A DNA stretch of 64,000 bases, from contig JASANH010000449.1 in NCBI GenBank assembly GCA_030248295.1, positions 310,001-374,000 of the forward strand, written 5' to 3'. A model generated the notes under the pieces. It was not told the origin of the DNA. It did no database searches and saw only the letters and a list, made by a program, of their open reading frames with translations. Numbering within the stretch: position 1 is the first letter of the stretch; every line of letters starts with the position of its first letter. This document shows, piece after piece, positions 23,501 to 35,409 of this stretch. This DNA is from Mesodorylaimus sp. YZB2_4 (taxonomy: Eukaryota; Nematoda; Enoplea; Dorylaimida; Dorylaimidae). The position numbers and the translations under genes were made by a program.

Positions 23501-26500
23501 GTAAACGAGGAAGTGCAGCGATGGAAACCATAATGAGGAGGCAGAGATGTTTTTGCCAGAAAAGAGGAAAGGACGTGGGTGCCAGTTAGAAAGTCGTATT
23601 TTCGATTGAACTTTACGAAGATAGGTTGCTTGTGTTGGGAAAAGGGTTTCTTCAAGCTCGTAGAAGGTCAATGTTTTTATGAAATGTCTGTGTTTGAGCG
23701 AGATGATTTAGGAGCCTATGCGATAGTCGTGCGCGTTCCAGGGGGAGGAATCTACTATGAAGAAGTGTTTGCTATTCGTGCTTACGTTGACAGGAGTTAA
23801 CGTCAGGTTTTTTTTAATCAAACGTTGATGCTTTCTGGAATTGCGTCGTTCGTTTTACGAAACGAGCTTGTCGGGGGTGTGCCTAGCTTATGCTTACGGC
23901 TGGCAGGTGGGCGGTGTTGTTGGGGCAGAAATAAACAAGTGACGGGTTTGGAATGCGAGAGGAAAAGTGGGTGACGAGCAGCTGTTGGGCTTGGTTAAAT
24001 CGGGGTGGGGTGAGTGTGATGGCGTAATATATATAGATGTGGTACGAGTGCACTTGCGAGCATTGCGCATTGATTGACGTTGTTATCGAAACTGGAAGGC
24101 TAGCTGATGCGAGTACAACAAACTAAAGTCAGTGTGATAAGTTGCGTCCGATCGACGTTAACATCAGCGCCAAAACGAAAAGCAAACGATATTAGCATGA
24201 CGAGCGAAGAAATGCCGAGGCGATGCACCTAATGAAGCTGCGCATGCCTAATACACTAGACGGGATAGAGTAGCACGTGAGGAGTAGAGAGCAGAGGTCG
24301 AGTTGGATAGGTGACAGGGATTTACTTACGATTAGGCTTGAGGAAAGGTTGACTCGATGCCGACCGTGTGGGCAGTGCACGAGGGAACTGTTGCCAGAGA
24401 ATTATTTCTTCATTGACCTTGTTACACTCTGGCATGCTCGAACATTACAGTAGACGAGGTGGGCAAGGGGAGAGCTACGGAGACATGCCCGCTTTGGAAC
24501 AGATAGAAGACAGGGCAAAGTTCATGGTGGTCTCCCGAAAGTGGTGGCATGTCATGCAATCAGGTTGATGTTTCAGTGGTCTCTGACATGTTGAGTGTCC
24601 AACCTTGTCTAGGAACTCAGGCAGGCACTTTCCTGACCTGTTGCAGTTTGACGGAACTGAAGTTTAGTTTGAAGAAATCAGGTGCCCTATTGTAGGTCGG
24701 GCTGGGGTCGTGTCGTGTGAGCGGGTGGTTTTTACAGTTCCCTTTGTGAGTTTGTCCTTTTGAGAAGGTAGTGTGCAGTGTGTGGAGGTCTTACTTGGCC
24801 ACTCCAGGAGAGGCCCTGTTGGGTTCATGTCTCTGGCTCCCGCGTCTGTGAGGCCTGCCTGGAGGGTTTCTGAGACCGCCCCTGAGGTATCTTCTCCAGT
24901 GCAGGGCTACGCAGCCTATTACAGCAGCAGTATAGAGTACTTTCATGTAATGCTTTGGTTTGTTGCAGGTTGACAATAAGTTGAAACACTGTATTGCATT
25001 GTACACGATGACGGACGTGTTGTTGTTGGGGTGCGAAAATGAGCAAGAACAAGAAGCTTGGTTGCAAACACTGCTCACCGTTTTGAGGAATACGAAAGGG
25101 GGATTCGGTCAGGACGACTCGGCCCGGCTCAACTATGGTGAGATATGGTGGTTGGTCCTTTGTCGCGATGTACTGACGGGGGCACTGTTTCAGAACACGT
25201 ATGGGATGTGAATATTGTACCGCATCGTGGTTTGACCGAGAAGCAGCACCACTTGAGCGGCCCTTATCGATTGTGCATGACTCACGCGGCGATATTCTTG
25301 TATCGGAAAGGCGAAGACGTGCACTCGTTGGAGTTCCCGGTAAGTGTGAAGTGCGAATGGGAGGCGGTAGGCGGGAGTGAATAGGGGAGGATAGGAAGTC
25401 ATGATGGGGGGGGGCGTGTATATACGAAGTGGATATGTGCGGACGGGCAGGAAGCATGGCTGTGTTGATGATAATGGTTACACGTGCACCGAACAGTAGA
25501 CGTGCCTTCTGCTGTTTGTGGGTGCTAGAGAGTGGTTTTCCCCTTAAATTGCCTGTGTGCATAGTAATGGTCTTTTCGTTTCAGTTGGTATTTATTGCTA
25601 GTTACGGTTGCAAAGGGAATATGTGGCTTTTGAAAGTTGGTCGTACGGCCATGACGGGTAGTGGCGAGTTGACGATGGAGACGGATGACCCCGTTATTGC
25701 AGCCAATATTAACGAAACCATGAAGAGGTGAGTGGTTTGGGTGAGAAGTGTGAGTGTGGTGATAACGCGGTCTTGGATTTTTAGTATATTGGAAGAGAAT
25801 CACGATCAGAGACACAGGAGCACGTCGATTAGTGACCGTCGACAGGGGTGAGTGGTTGTGGCTGGCGGTGGTGGTGGCGGGACTTACTAACGGTGTCCGT
25901 GTGATTGTAGGTCAACATGGGGAGGGAGGTCGGGGAGCACATCGGCGGCCACCATGCTCTCGTCGTCTGCCGCGGCTTCTTCTACGTCGTTGGAACGATC
26001 GGGCAGCATCGTGAATCCGCAGTCGCGATCGAGAGCCATTTCTGAAAGCGAGAAGACTCTGCAAATGTATGTTGTAGGTTGTTCACTTGGCATGAGGTAT
26101 GTCTTGGCCTGGCTATAGGCTGATCTGAGATGGCTATCGTGTCTGTTCAGCATTGTCCTGCTTTGCCAGGTGGGAGAGGACTGCCCATGGCCTTGACAGC
26201 ACGCAAAGGGAAAGGAGCCTGCGTTTCATAGTTCCAGTCTGTGTAGGGGAGTGCATGAGGGGTCCTTTTCGGCATGGTTAGTGTATTTCCAATTTCCAGA
26301 GTGTGTCCTGTACGACTGGGGATGTTGATCTTGGTAAACTGGGCTATGGCGGAGCGAGTACTGCTATCTTGTTTGTGTCTTGTCCAGTATTTTGCAAAAT
26401 ACGAACTCCATTGGCGGTAGTGCGAGCAGTATTTGTAAGACGGTGATGAGCAGAAAGATATCGGCCCCGCTGACGAGTTTTATGGGCGATCGATATTTGG

Positions 26501-29500
26501 CCGATTCGTCATCGATGCCCGGGGCGGGCTGTCAACAAATGGGATTCGTATCGCCCAAAAAGGCCATACGAAAAATGACGACTGGCAGCATGAGGTAGCG
26601 ACGGAGTTTTGATTGCGGTGACGCGAATGTGGTGCTTGCTTGTTTGGTTCTATCACCCTTCCATGGTCATGGTCTGCCGTGCTGGCTTGGTTATCCTATC
26701 CTAACGGAATGTGCTCGTGTGCGTTTTGACTAGCATGATACGTTTGTGCGGTGCAGTGGTGCAAGTTCGAGCGGTGTGCGGTGCAGTGGCTGACCGACGT
26801 TGTTTATTTCAGCTTACGAAGTCACTTACCTCATCAGCGAGGTGGCGTACATCCGGTGAACATGGCCGAGCCTGGCGGATCGACGATGGGCCCCGGGATG
26901 CCCGGGCCGGCTTCGACATTGTCGGCAGCATCGTCGGCTGCCGTGTCCCCCGTGTCGCCCGCTTCGACGTCGGGGGCATCGATGGGAGGCGGATTGTTCG
27001 CTGGTCGAACAAGCAGCTATTCGCCCTCGTCAGTGCATTCGCAGACGCAGTGGCTGCCTCCTGGTCAGAGTCCATTGACGTAAGTCATGTTTGGCTTCGA
27101 TAGTGCTGCTTTGAGGAAGCACTTACTCTATTTCAGGACGAGCCATGCGTTTTGCTCGACTGAAAGTATGGGCAGTGGATCGACTGCAAGCGAGCTAGAT
27201 CACGGGTATGCTATGTTTGGCTTATGAGCGGATGACCGGGTGTATTCTTATGATGTTTAGGATGCCGCGGTACTTGCACCGGCAGCAACCGTCTGAACAC
27301 ACAGTCTCGATGGAAGTGATTAACAGGCCGATTGCGGAGGAGAGTAGCGGAAGTGGGGCCGAGTACTTGCCAATGCAGTCGGCGAGTGGAGGGGTGGCTG
27401 ACGACGCAGTTAGTAAAAGCAGTAAGTTCATGGGCGTTTTTGAGGGTGAGGGCACTAATGATTCATCGGCCGCGGGTCGAGCACTCCCCCATAAGTGAAA
27501 GGCAGACGTGTGAACCATGGGCCACGAGATGGAGGTTGGTTGGTGGCATGTTTGGGTGCTCCTGTCATGTGTCACCATGGGATAGGGGGACTTGTTCACT
27601 ACATTCGATTCATTGTTTCAGCCACATCTTCGCGAGCTTCGTCGACGAACACGGTCCTTGTGCTTCAAAGATCGTCTCAGCAGGGGCGTGGGGACACGTA
27701 CATGGATATGCATCCGATTAATGCGAACGAGGATCGAAGGCGAATGACGGCTGACAGCGGTTACTTGGAGATGCATCGGGCTAATAACGCAGGTAGGGCG
27801 CTCGTGAGGGATTGGGCAAAGTGTAGAGCTGACAAGTGCTTATGTTTGTAGCCAATCAATTGCCGACCAGCAGCAGCAGCGATCATGTGGCCGGCTTGGC
27901 TGGATATACTCCGATGGGACCCGGCAGCGTGGGACGTTCTTCGTCATCCGCGCATTGTAAGTGTGTTGGGGTGTGCGGGGGATGAGGAGTTGTGACGGTG
28001 TGCTTGGATTGTAGCTCGCCAAACGTCGTGGCATTTGGAAGAAGTCAGGTCATACATTAGCGATAGTGACAATAGCTCGTGTTCAGTGCCGCCGAGTCGC
28101 GCCTGGTCGTTGGGCTCAAGGCCGAGTGCCGCGGCGGTGATGGACAGTGGAGCTAATACGGCAAGTTACATGGCCATGGGGCCGTCGTCGACCACGCACG
28201 GCACGCATTCGATGACCCCGACTGGTCCAATGTCCAAATTTGGATTATTCTTGACGAGTCGTTTAGGCGGGGGCAATGGATCAGCTGATGATAGGAAACG
28301 AGCGCATTCAGTCGGAAGTTGGAAGTGCGTGGGTGTGCTGTGTGGAAGGGGTGGAACCATCTGCTGGACTTATGTAAGATTAATTTGCTCTATTTTAGTA
28401 AACCACCATGGAAGAAGAATTTGGGAACTTCTGGGCTGGCAGCAGCCGACGCGTCGATGATGCCGTCCAATTGCATGGATCCGAACGCACCGTCCACGTC
28501 GTCGTCGTTTTATCGCCCTCGATCTGAGAGTTTTGGTTCGGGTAAGACCAGCGAACTCAACAGGTGCACTGAGTAATGGATATAGGGGGATTGTTTGGAA
28601 ATTATTGGAAATTTTTCCACCATTTTTAATGATTTGATTTGATTTAACTGAATAATTTGATTTTTTTGGCATATTTTCCTTGCCGTTTTTGTGAGATATT
28701 CCACCCATTAATCCATCACCTTGGGCATGCAGAAGCACGCACTATGGGGAGGGGGTGTTTTTCCCAGGCTTGCTCATACATACTGTGTGTAATATTCTGA
28801 ATAGCCGCGCTTTTTCAGCTCGCTCGACTCCTGGCAGTCGACGTTTGATGGACAGTGGGGGATCAAAACTGAGCAACCAATCTGAGGATCTGGTGGAGAT
28901 GGAATTCGGACGTTCTTCGATTGGTCGCAGTCCGAGTGGTTCTCTCGGCTCGTCTGAATCGATATCCCGTTCTCGAGCGAGTAGCTTGGGCGGTGGTGCC
29001 AATGCGAACATGGGAAATAATATGGTCGGTGTGGGAACGGGGAGTGGATCGGGCATGTTTGGACGACAGGCGTGGTCGCCACGAATCGAACAAATCACAG
29101 AGGACAACCTTTGCCTTAACCATTCGCCCAGTTCTCAGTTCATTCAATTGTTCCAGCGGCAAATGGCGACGAGCGGCGGGGGAACATTGAGAGAAGAATA
29201 CGTGCCAATGGTATACCTCGTTCGGGTGCAGGGGGATCAGTCCCAGTCGGGGTCGGGGCTTGTGCTGTGAAAACTTTCTAGCTCAAAATTGCTGAAGTGA
29301 ACTTTAAATCAAAGTTCACTTCAGATTCAAATTTATTGTCTGAGACATTGTCATTGTGACTTGGTTTTTCGTCCCAGAAGAGGTCTCTTCGAACTTTAAC
29401 CGAACATTTTCAATTATGCCTCCCTCTGCCACCTCAAAAACGGTGTATGAAATTATTGGCAGTGCTTGGTGCCTTATAAAAGTCTGCATAAAATACCCCA

Positions 29501-30968
29501 GTTGCATACATGTGGCTGCTGCTGGCTAGACATGGCGAGTTAAAAAGTGATTTTTGAGACATTAGTATCGATTACTCGCCCAATTCGACCCGCTGATAAC
29601 ATTGACCTGGTGCACCCCAGATGGGACAGCCCATGTGATGTGACGGTCTTAGATTCCTGAATCGATGCTATAATGGGTTCGTATGTTTAGAATACGAGCG
29701 ATTATTGCGCCATGACGATTGGAGGAGGCGGGGCAAACGCGGATTCGTCGTCCGTTAATGCGCGATCTCAACCGAGTGGCGACGAGTACGTGGCCATGTC
29801 GATCGAACCAAAGCCGAATGGTGGTCGAAATGTGGTGACGAGGCAATACAGTAATCCGAGTAACAATACTTCGGCCCTATCGTCCTACGATGCGGGTGCG
29901 AGCGAGTCGGCGGCGTCGATGACGACTAAAGGTCCAGTCAGGCATAATTCGGGGAGTAGCAATCTAAGTTTGGGAAATTCGAATTGTATGGGATTGGATT
30001 CGGGCGTGGGTGGATCGTCGTTTTCGTTGGATCAACAGAAATCCGAAGTCCATAGCTCTTTCCCAGCGCAGCATCAACAACAGCAGCCATCTCAACAAGT
30101 ACAGGCAGTGAATTTTGGATCTTTTGCTTCGAGCGAACAAAAAACACGATCGTCGAGCAATTTGTCGCCCATGGAACAACTGAAAGAACGTTTGGCGCGT
30201 GTCGAGTTTTCGGGGGCTGTGCCGGATGCGAGGCGATCGATGGGCGACGAAGATGCGTATATGCAAATGAGTATGGGTCCTCAACAAAAGTCCAGTTTGA
30301 CAGCTGAGCCAAAAGCGGTGCATCGGTCGAGCTCGTTTGCGAAAACGAGCTCGTCGGGTCGAAATCATTCGATCACCACGCTCAGTCAACAGCCGAGCAC
30401 AACAACGGCCGGAAATCAATCGCCGTCGATGCTAAGATCGCCATTTTCCAAAATGTTCGCCTCGTTCGGCAAAGGGTCTTCGAAACAGGCGCCACCAACG
30501 TCCACGTCCAGCTCGGCCGCCACTTTGCATAAATCTCCCACGCCGAGTCTGAAATCGATACCGAGCGGGAGTGGAGGCGGCGACTCGAGATCGAGAACAC
30601 CATCGGCTTCGTCCAAGATTAGTTTGACCGATTTCGGCGCGGCTAATCGAGCGCATCCAAAAACGCCCGCCATTTTGACTAATTCTTCATCTATCGAAGC
30701 CGAATTAGAATCGCCGGCACAATTGGATTACGCCTCGCTGGATTTACAGCAGGGCGGGCCAGCTGGCAATCCGAGTCCAACTAGGAAAACGCCCAGTCCG
30801 CGTCCGTCGTCGTCCTGCTCGGTGGGTGGCGATGGATCAGTGGTTCCGAAATTGTCACAGACGCCAGCCGTTTTGGTCAATGATGGGGTGGTGTATGCGC
30901 AGATCGATGCGGCGAGGACGTCGGCCGCCATCGATGCTAAGGCCATTCCATCCAGACCATATAAATGA
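20509..30968 (+). CDS. IRS1: Insulin receptor substrate (IRS/chico family)
   Basis: Seventeen exons: 20509-20739, 21125-21289, 24969-25137, 25194-25339, 25585-25727, 25785-25847, 25911-26066, 26388-26594, 26813-27079, 27137-27205, 27261-27421, 27622-27792, 27852-27956, 28015-28324, 28399-28541, 28819-29210, 29691-30968. They sum to 4176 bases, 1391 residues (human IRS1 1242, IRS2 1338). The PH domain spans about residues 68-180 (KRWFVL, CFNINKR) and the PTB domain about 188-285 (VWDVNIVP, YRLCMT, KVGRTAMTGSGEL). The tail is Ser/Gly-rich with nine YxxM PI3-kinase p85 motifs: Tyr 574, 619, 640, 668, 736, 963, 971, 999 and 1156. RKRAHSVGSW matches the conserved IRS RKRTHSAG site. C-terminal LDYASLDL (Tyr 1313) and VVYAQI (Tyr 1368) resemble SHP2-type sites. 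IRS docks to the activated insulin/IGF receptor at the membrane and recruits PI3K. The GRB2-type site is LVEMEFG, without tyrosine. Intron 2 (21290-24968) is large. Confidence 0.94.
21290..24968 (+). other. Large intron 2 of the insulin receptor substrate gene
   Basis: 3.7 kb between the exon ending in CFNINKR and the exon starting VDNKLKHC, splitting the PH domain. It holds a G run (21774-21785), AT-rich stretches and several minus-strand open frames (such as 23359-23655) without splice or similarity support. No nested gene recognised. Confidence 0.75.
29292..29324. repeat. Perfect 14-bp hairpin in IRS intron 16
   Basis: Arms CTGAAGTGAACTTT (29292-29305) and AAAGTTCACTTCAG (29311-29324) with a 5-base loop, about 80 bases into the last intron (29211-29690). 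Possibly a MITE remnant. Confidence 0.85.
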
Positions 30969-31623
30969 CGCATTCTGATTCCTTTTGTTGACCAGACGAG
31001 CGTGGTTGTAAATATGGTTGTGTGACGCATGTGGCGTCTGCGAGGCCATTCGCTCGCAACAAATACAGTATCCGCTTTTTTTGAGTTTGAATGATTTTGT
31101 GAGTATTTTTAAGAAATATTTTGGAGGTCTGCTTTTTCGGCAAAGCTATTTGCTCTGATCTGTGATTGTGTTTGCTTGGTGGCTTGCTTCTTCCCTTGGA
31201 AATTCGGTGGTATGGTTAGAAGAGGATAGCGAGGATGGAGGCGAGTTTTAAGTAGGCTGCAGATGAGGTTTTGAGGTAGCCGTCGTGTTCATATAGTGCT
31301 GAGTGTACGTAGTATGGAAGTTATTTTTTGATGGTTTCTGCATGATTGTCATCGAAGAAATGTACAATTTGTTCAAACGCTGTTGACTGGCCAAGTCCAG
31401 ATGAAGTGAGAAATCGACGATGGGGGGTCTTTTCGGAGGATGCCGTAAATGAGGGGAGTTTGGTGGTGAGTCACACTCACACGTATGGCGTGGTGTTATC
31501 AGCCTATCAGAGGCCGTTGGCGGTTGGAAATCTTGTGGGGCGTGCAGCTACACACGCTAGTTGCTAAGTGCTGATGGGGAGTGAGCGTGCTGTCAAACGT
31601 AACGAAACAGGTTCATGGAGGTG

Positions 31624-32799
31624 CAGTCGATCTCGGATAATTGCAACAAGTCCCCATTCCCCGAGTTTGAACCTATAGTTAGACCCCGGATCGGGTCAGG
31701 TCGGGTCACTTTTTTTGACGATCGGGTAAAAAATAAAGCAATTTTGCACGTACCATCGTAAGCAGTTACAGAAACCAAAATTTGCTTCATGCATGCATGC
31801 ACGCATAAAGTCTTTCATTCCACGTTTTCATTGTGCACTTCCAAGAATGTCAGACAAATTGTAAGCTGTGACAATGAGCAAATTTTCCTGGTAATTTCTC
31901 CATAGGAAGGGTCCATATGTGAGAGTTCTCAGGAACATTCTTGCCAACTCTGATGAATGGGTGGGACTAGCCATAATCTGACAGGGAACTGATAATTTTT
32001 ACAGGTCGTACGAGTGTCTACAATCACATTCGATTCCTGAATATGACAAATAAGTTCTTGGGTATACCTGGCTCGAAAAGCCTGTTATCTACAGTAGTCT
32101 GTGCCGAGACACCAAATTTGAGCATTTTGATAGTCCTATCGACCTCCATCCATGTCACATTGCAGAACAGTTTATTGTGAAAAAGTCACAGGTACCCTCA
32201 CATTCCTCCATCAGTTGCGAAGGTTCTGACTGGAACTGATGTTCTGCACAATACGACTTTTGTGAAGACTAGATGCTCTAACGTGAGGTATAAGTATTTC
32301 TTTGCTTAAGCAGTATAGATAGAATAGTCTGACTCCAAAGGTTAGGCAAGAAGACTTTTTTATTAGGATTGATTAAATCTTGCAAGACTAGCGGACAGAC
32401 CCTAGTCGCGTTAAGACCAACAAAGGTTTTATAAAAATTATTTGACTACTATTGTGGGAAATATGAAGGAGTGCTATTGTATTTATTAAGGATAACTAGG
32501 GAATAACAAAAGATGAAAATTCGCGTGCGTGAGACGTCTCCATCTCATATTTTCTCACAGTCACTTTTACACCAACGCCACCACGTTCTGATAATTTGTG
32601 AATGAATTTTATCGCGAGGAACGGGCTGCTTATAACAAATTCGGGTCAGGGACTTTCGGGTTGGGTCGAGTCCAGACCTGATCCGGTGTCTACCTATATA
32701 GTATGTTTTAAGTGTATTTCAACCTCGGACAATTGCAGCTTTGTTTGATTGCAACTCATTTTGGCGTCCGGAGCGGACGCAATTATCCGAGGCCGACTG
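31624..32799. mobile_element. Pogo/Tigger-like terminal repeat element (split by an insertion)
   Basis: Left end CAGTCGATCTCGGATAATTG (31624 on) and right end, reading inwards on the minus strand, CAGTCGGCCTCGGATAATTG (32799 down). The right end is followed by TA; the left flank is TG, possibly a mutated TA. CAGT...CTCGGATAAT is the style of pogo/Tigger termini. A second inverted CCTCGGACAATTGCAG at 32722-32737 makes the right end itself a hairpin. No transposase frame, so non-autonomous. Confidence 0.65.
31674..32698. mobile_element. Nested terminal-inverted-repeat element
   Basis: Termini TATAGTTAGACCCCGGATC and TATAGGTAGACACCGGATC (from the two strands, 24-bp inverted repeat with a few mismatches), lying just inside the left end of the pogo-like element. 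About 1.0 kb, no transposase frame. TA-type target duplication is likely. Confidence 0.65.
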
Positions 32800-33360
32800 T
32801 ACTTTAAAACGTAGCCACAGGGCATCAGGTAAAATCGAGGTGCCAGATAATCACAACGAATCGAGCAGCAGGGTGGGTTCACTCTGTCATCATGCAGCGA
32901 GCGCAAGAGAACGCATTTTGGCCGAGATCAATTCCTCATCCTCAATGTATCTGCGATCAAGTGCACTGAAGAAAACTGCAGTCGATACGTCAGTTTGTGT
33001 TGATTGCACTCACTCCCGTTGCCAGCAGCAGGTTTATTGTGCCCCTTTTTGAATTCAGGGAAGGACCTATACCTGGGGCTAGTCGCCACTTGCTACCAAG
33101 CAACATGGGGGAGACAAATGCTTAACCGCAGCACCACTGCGACCGCCCGGTGCTAATGACTGCGCTGTAATGCGTCCGGGGTGCATCTGAGTGCGATTGT
33201 AGGGTGGTGGAGGATTCGCACCAGACATATTTTACTCATACCCAAGCACTTACATGCACTCAGACGGGTAAGAGACATAATTATACGAAAAAAATGTCCA
33301 ACTAGAAATCAACCGCATCAACACTCAGGGGAGTGAATCAAGTCTCCCGATCTAGTCTGT

Positions 33361-33390
33361 CCTGAAACATCATCCTGACGGGTGACGTCC
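33361..33390 (-). repeat. Dispersed repeat R1, short copy 3
   Basis: The reverse complement contains GACGTCACCCGTCAGGATGA followed by TGTTTCAG, matching the core of R1 copies at 2946 and 10402. Only the core is seen here. Confidence 0.5.
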
Positions 33391-33956
33391 CCGGGTGTGC
33401 TCCCGATTGCAAAAACCCCCTTTACAACGCGATTCAGTCAAACCGTCCAAGCTTCTCTTCACACCGTGGTTTCTTCCACTAATTAATTATTAGGACATCA
33501 CGAGTGCCTTGAAACAATGCGCAAAACCGTTGGACAATTGATCCTATCACCTTTTATTTTTCGTTTTTCGCATGACTCAAATAAAGCGAATGTCCATCAT
33601 TCCCGAAGAGGATACACACACGATTTGTCCCATGACACATCGTACAGCAGTAACTGAAAAGGTTCTGCGACAGGGTGTAAGGACAAAATACAAGCCTGGC
33701 TGCCTTCATATTCTATCAATTCCATCCTAGGCGTAAAACCTAGCAGCCACCCCCGCCCCTACTGGTGGCAATTATTTTGCAATCGATGCCCCTGGTTTAT
33801 CCGAAAGTCTTCCCCCTCAATGTCGCCCTCCTCAAATACAGTACCCTACATCCCTGGGGCCTTATCGTTAGTCGAAACTTGCGGCTCAGGTTCGCCGCAG
33901 TTTCACTTCGCACGGCTGAAATAGACTGGCCAGTTTCTGGCTAACTGCGTGTAGCC

Positions 33957-34607
33957 AGAAATGCTGTGATCAGCCTCTATCACTGAATTTCTATAACTAA
34001 GAGTTCGGTGGCCGACCCCCAATTAGTTATCAGTCAAAAGCATTGTGATCGGTGTCCACTCAGGCGAACAGTCACTCAAATGAGTAATCAAAAAAATTGC
34101 GATCTGTCTGGTGTCCGGCGATCTGTCCAAAAAATTGTGATTGTGATTGCGGTCTGTCAGGTGATCAGTCATTGCATCGTGATCACCCCACAATCACGTT
34201 ATCAGCCATCAATAAGTTGATCAATCAAAAATATTGCGATCACTCCTAATCGATGTGATCAGCCATAAATATTGTGATCAGCCATAAATATTGTGATCAG
34301 CCATAAATATTGTGATCAGCCATAAATATTGTGATCAGCCATAAATATTGTGATCAGCCATAAATATTGTGATCAGCGCACTGGGGGCTTAATCTTGTGA
34401 TCGCCCATTGTGCGAGGCGACCAGTCACAGTTATTGTGATTGGTCCCTGATCAGGAGATGGGACATATATTGTGATCTTAAACCAGCAGTGTGATCTGTA
34501 AAATGTGCCTGGAGCTTGTCGAAGTGTCATCATAACAGGATTTTTAAACTTCGTACTATCCTGATTAACGTATTGTAAACCTGGCGCATCAAAATTTATG
34601 ACCAAAT
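33957..34607 (+). repeat. GATCA-rich dispersed repeat, copy A (expanded array)
   Basis: Near-continuous match to the reverse complement of 46355-46903. Landmarks: AACTAAGAGTTCGGTGGCCG, CAATTAGTTATCAGTCAAAA, CACCCCACAATCACGTTATC, CATCAATAAGTTGATCAATC and TGTGCCTGGAGCTTGTCGAA. Dense in TGATCA-like half sites. The copies differ by the 19-bp array and a few percent substitutions. No coding capacity; class unknown. Confidence 0.88.
34255..34377 (+). repeat. 19-bp tandem array, six and a half units
   Basis: Six identical units GTGATCAGCCATAAATATT (34255-34368) and a partial seventh. The inverted copy of the parent repeat near 46580 has about one unit, so the array expanded here. Units are contiguous, with no spacers, so this is not a CRISPR. 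Confidence 0.95.
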
Positions 34608-34741
34608 GCAAAATGTGAGTACAGCCATCAGGAGTTGAATATTTGCTGCGATAGAATTCTGCAATAAGTACGAGTAAATCCGTCAATTTTCCACCCAATA
34701 TATTTGGTCCATAGTGGTCGAAAATAAACAAAAGACTTACA

Positions 34742-34922
34742 CGTGGTAAGATAACCCACGAAGCTTTAGGGATCGCTTTGAGGCTGGAACCCTAAACCAG
34801 CCACCCCGGAGGGCTCAGCTTTAGTGACGCTGCTCAGTGCAAATGTGCCACGCCCACCAGGATTCGATCCCGCAAACTTCCGCTTGCGATCCTGATGTCG
34901 TACCACTGAGCTATCAGGGCCA
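34742..34922 (-). repeat. tRNA-derived SINE-like unit
   Basis: Minus strand from 34922: TAGCTCAGTGGTACGA resembles an A box and GGGATCGAATCCTGG a B box about 40 bases later. The arms do not fold into an intact tRNA. An unrelated body follows (GCTGAGCCCTCCGGGGTGGC). Probably a Pol III-derived retroposon head or degenerate tRNA. Confidence 0.5.
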
Positions 34923-35409
34923 CGAAAAGAGAAAAACTAGCAGCTCACTCAAACTTGGTCGAGTGTAAAGTGCAGCCCCTCCTTGCCTGAAGGAAGATCA
35001 TCCCCCTTACTCTCACTGCACACTGCTTCACATGCTGACCATGGCCTGACAGTATGGCCTGACCAACCGAAATAACCAACCAGGCCGAAAGTTGGATTTC
35101 CAGAAAGTGTTAAAAGAGTTTTTGGGGAGTAACGCTGAGTTTTTTGCGCCGTTGCTGTCGCGAGCTCCACGGATTTTGGGATTTCTGGCTAGTGTTGGGT
35201 CCGATCTCTAAAAAGCTTTATAAAGTGAATAGAAAATATTCATTAAGAATCAGTTTCTCTGCTAAAAGATTTCATGTCACCAATCAGACAATTTCTGCCC
35301 CTTGCCGAGGAGACTTTCGAGTAAACACACAGTACCCTCTGTTACAGAACGTGGCCTCTGCACATCCCTCGCCTATATTTCCTATGCCATCTAACTCGCC
35401 ACGCAAGCT

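Larger units (their letters stand above)
30969..35409. other. Repeat-rich intergenic region
   Basis: 4.4 kb between the end of the IRS gene and the 3' end of the short-chain dehydrogenase. It contains a pogo-like element pair with a nested insertion (31624-32799), a short R1 match (33361-33390), the GATCA-rich repeat copy A (33957-34607) and a tRNA-derived SINE-like unit (34742-34922). No coding exon supported. Confidence 0.6.

Noticed and set aside
29938-30673. Long minus-strand open frames opposite IRS exon 17
   Set aside because: Shadows of a Ser/Gly-rich coding exon; the plus frame carries the IRS motifs.
34255-34377. Regular 19-bp repeats as a CRISPR array
   Set aside because: Units are contiguous with no spacers and lie in an animal genome; it is a tandem expansion inside a dispersed repeat.
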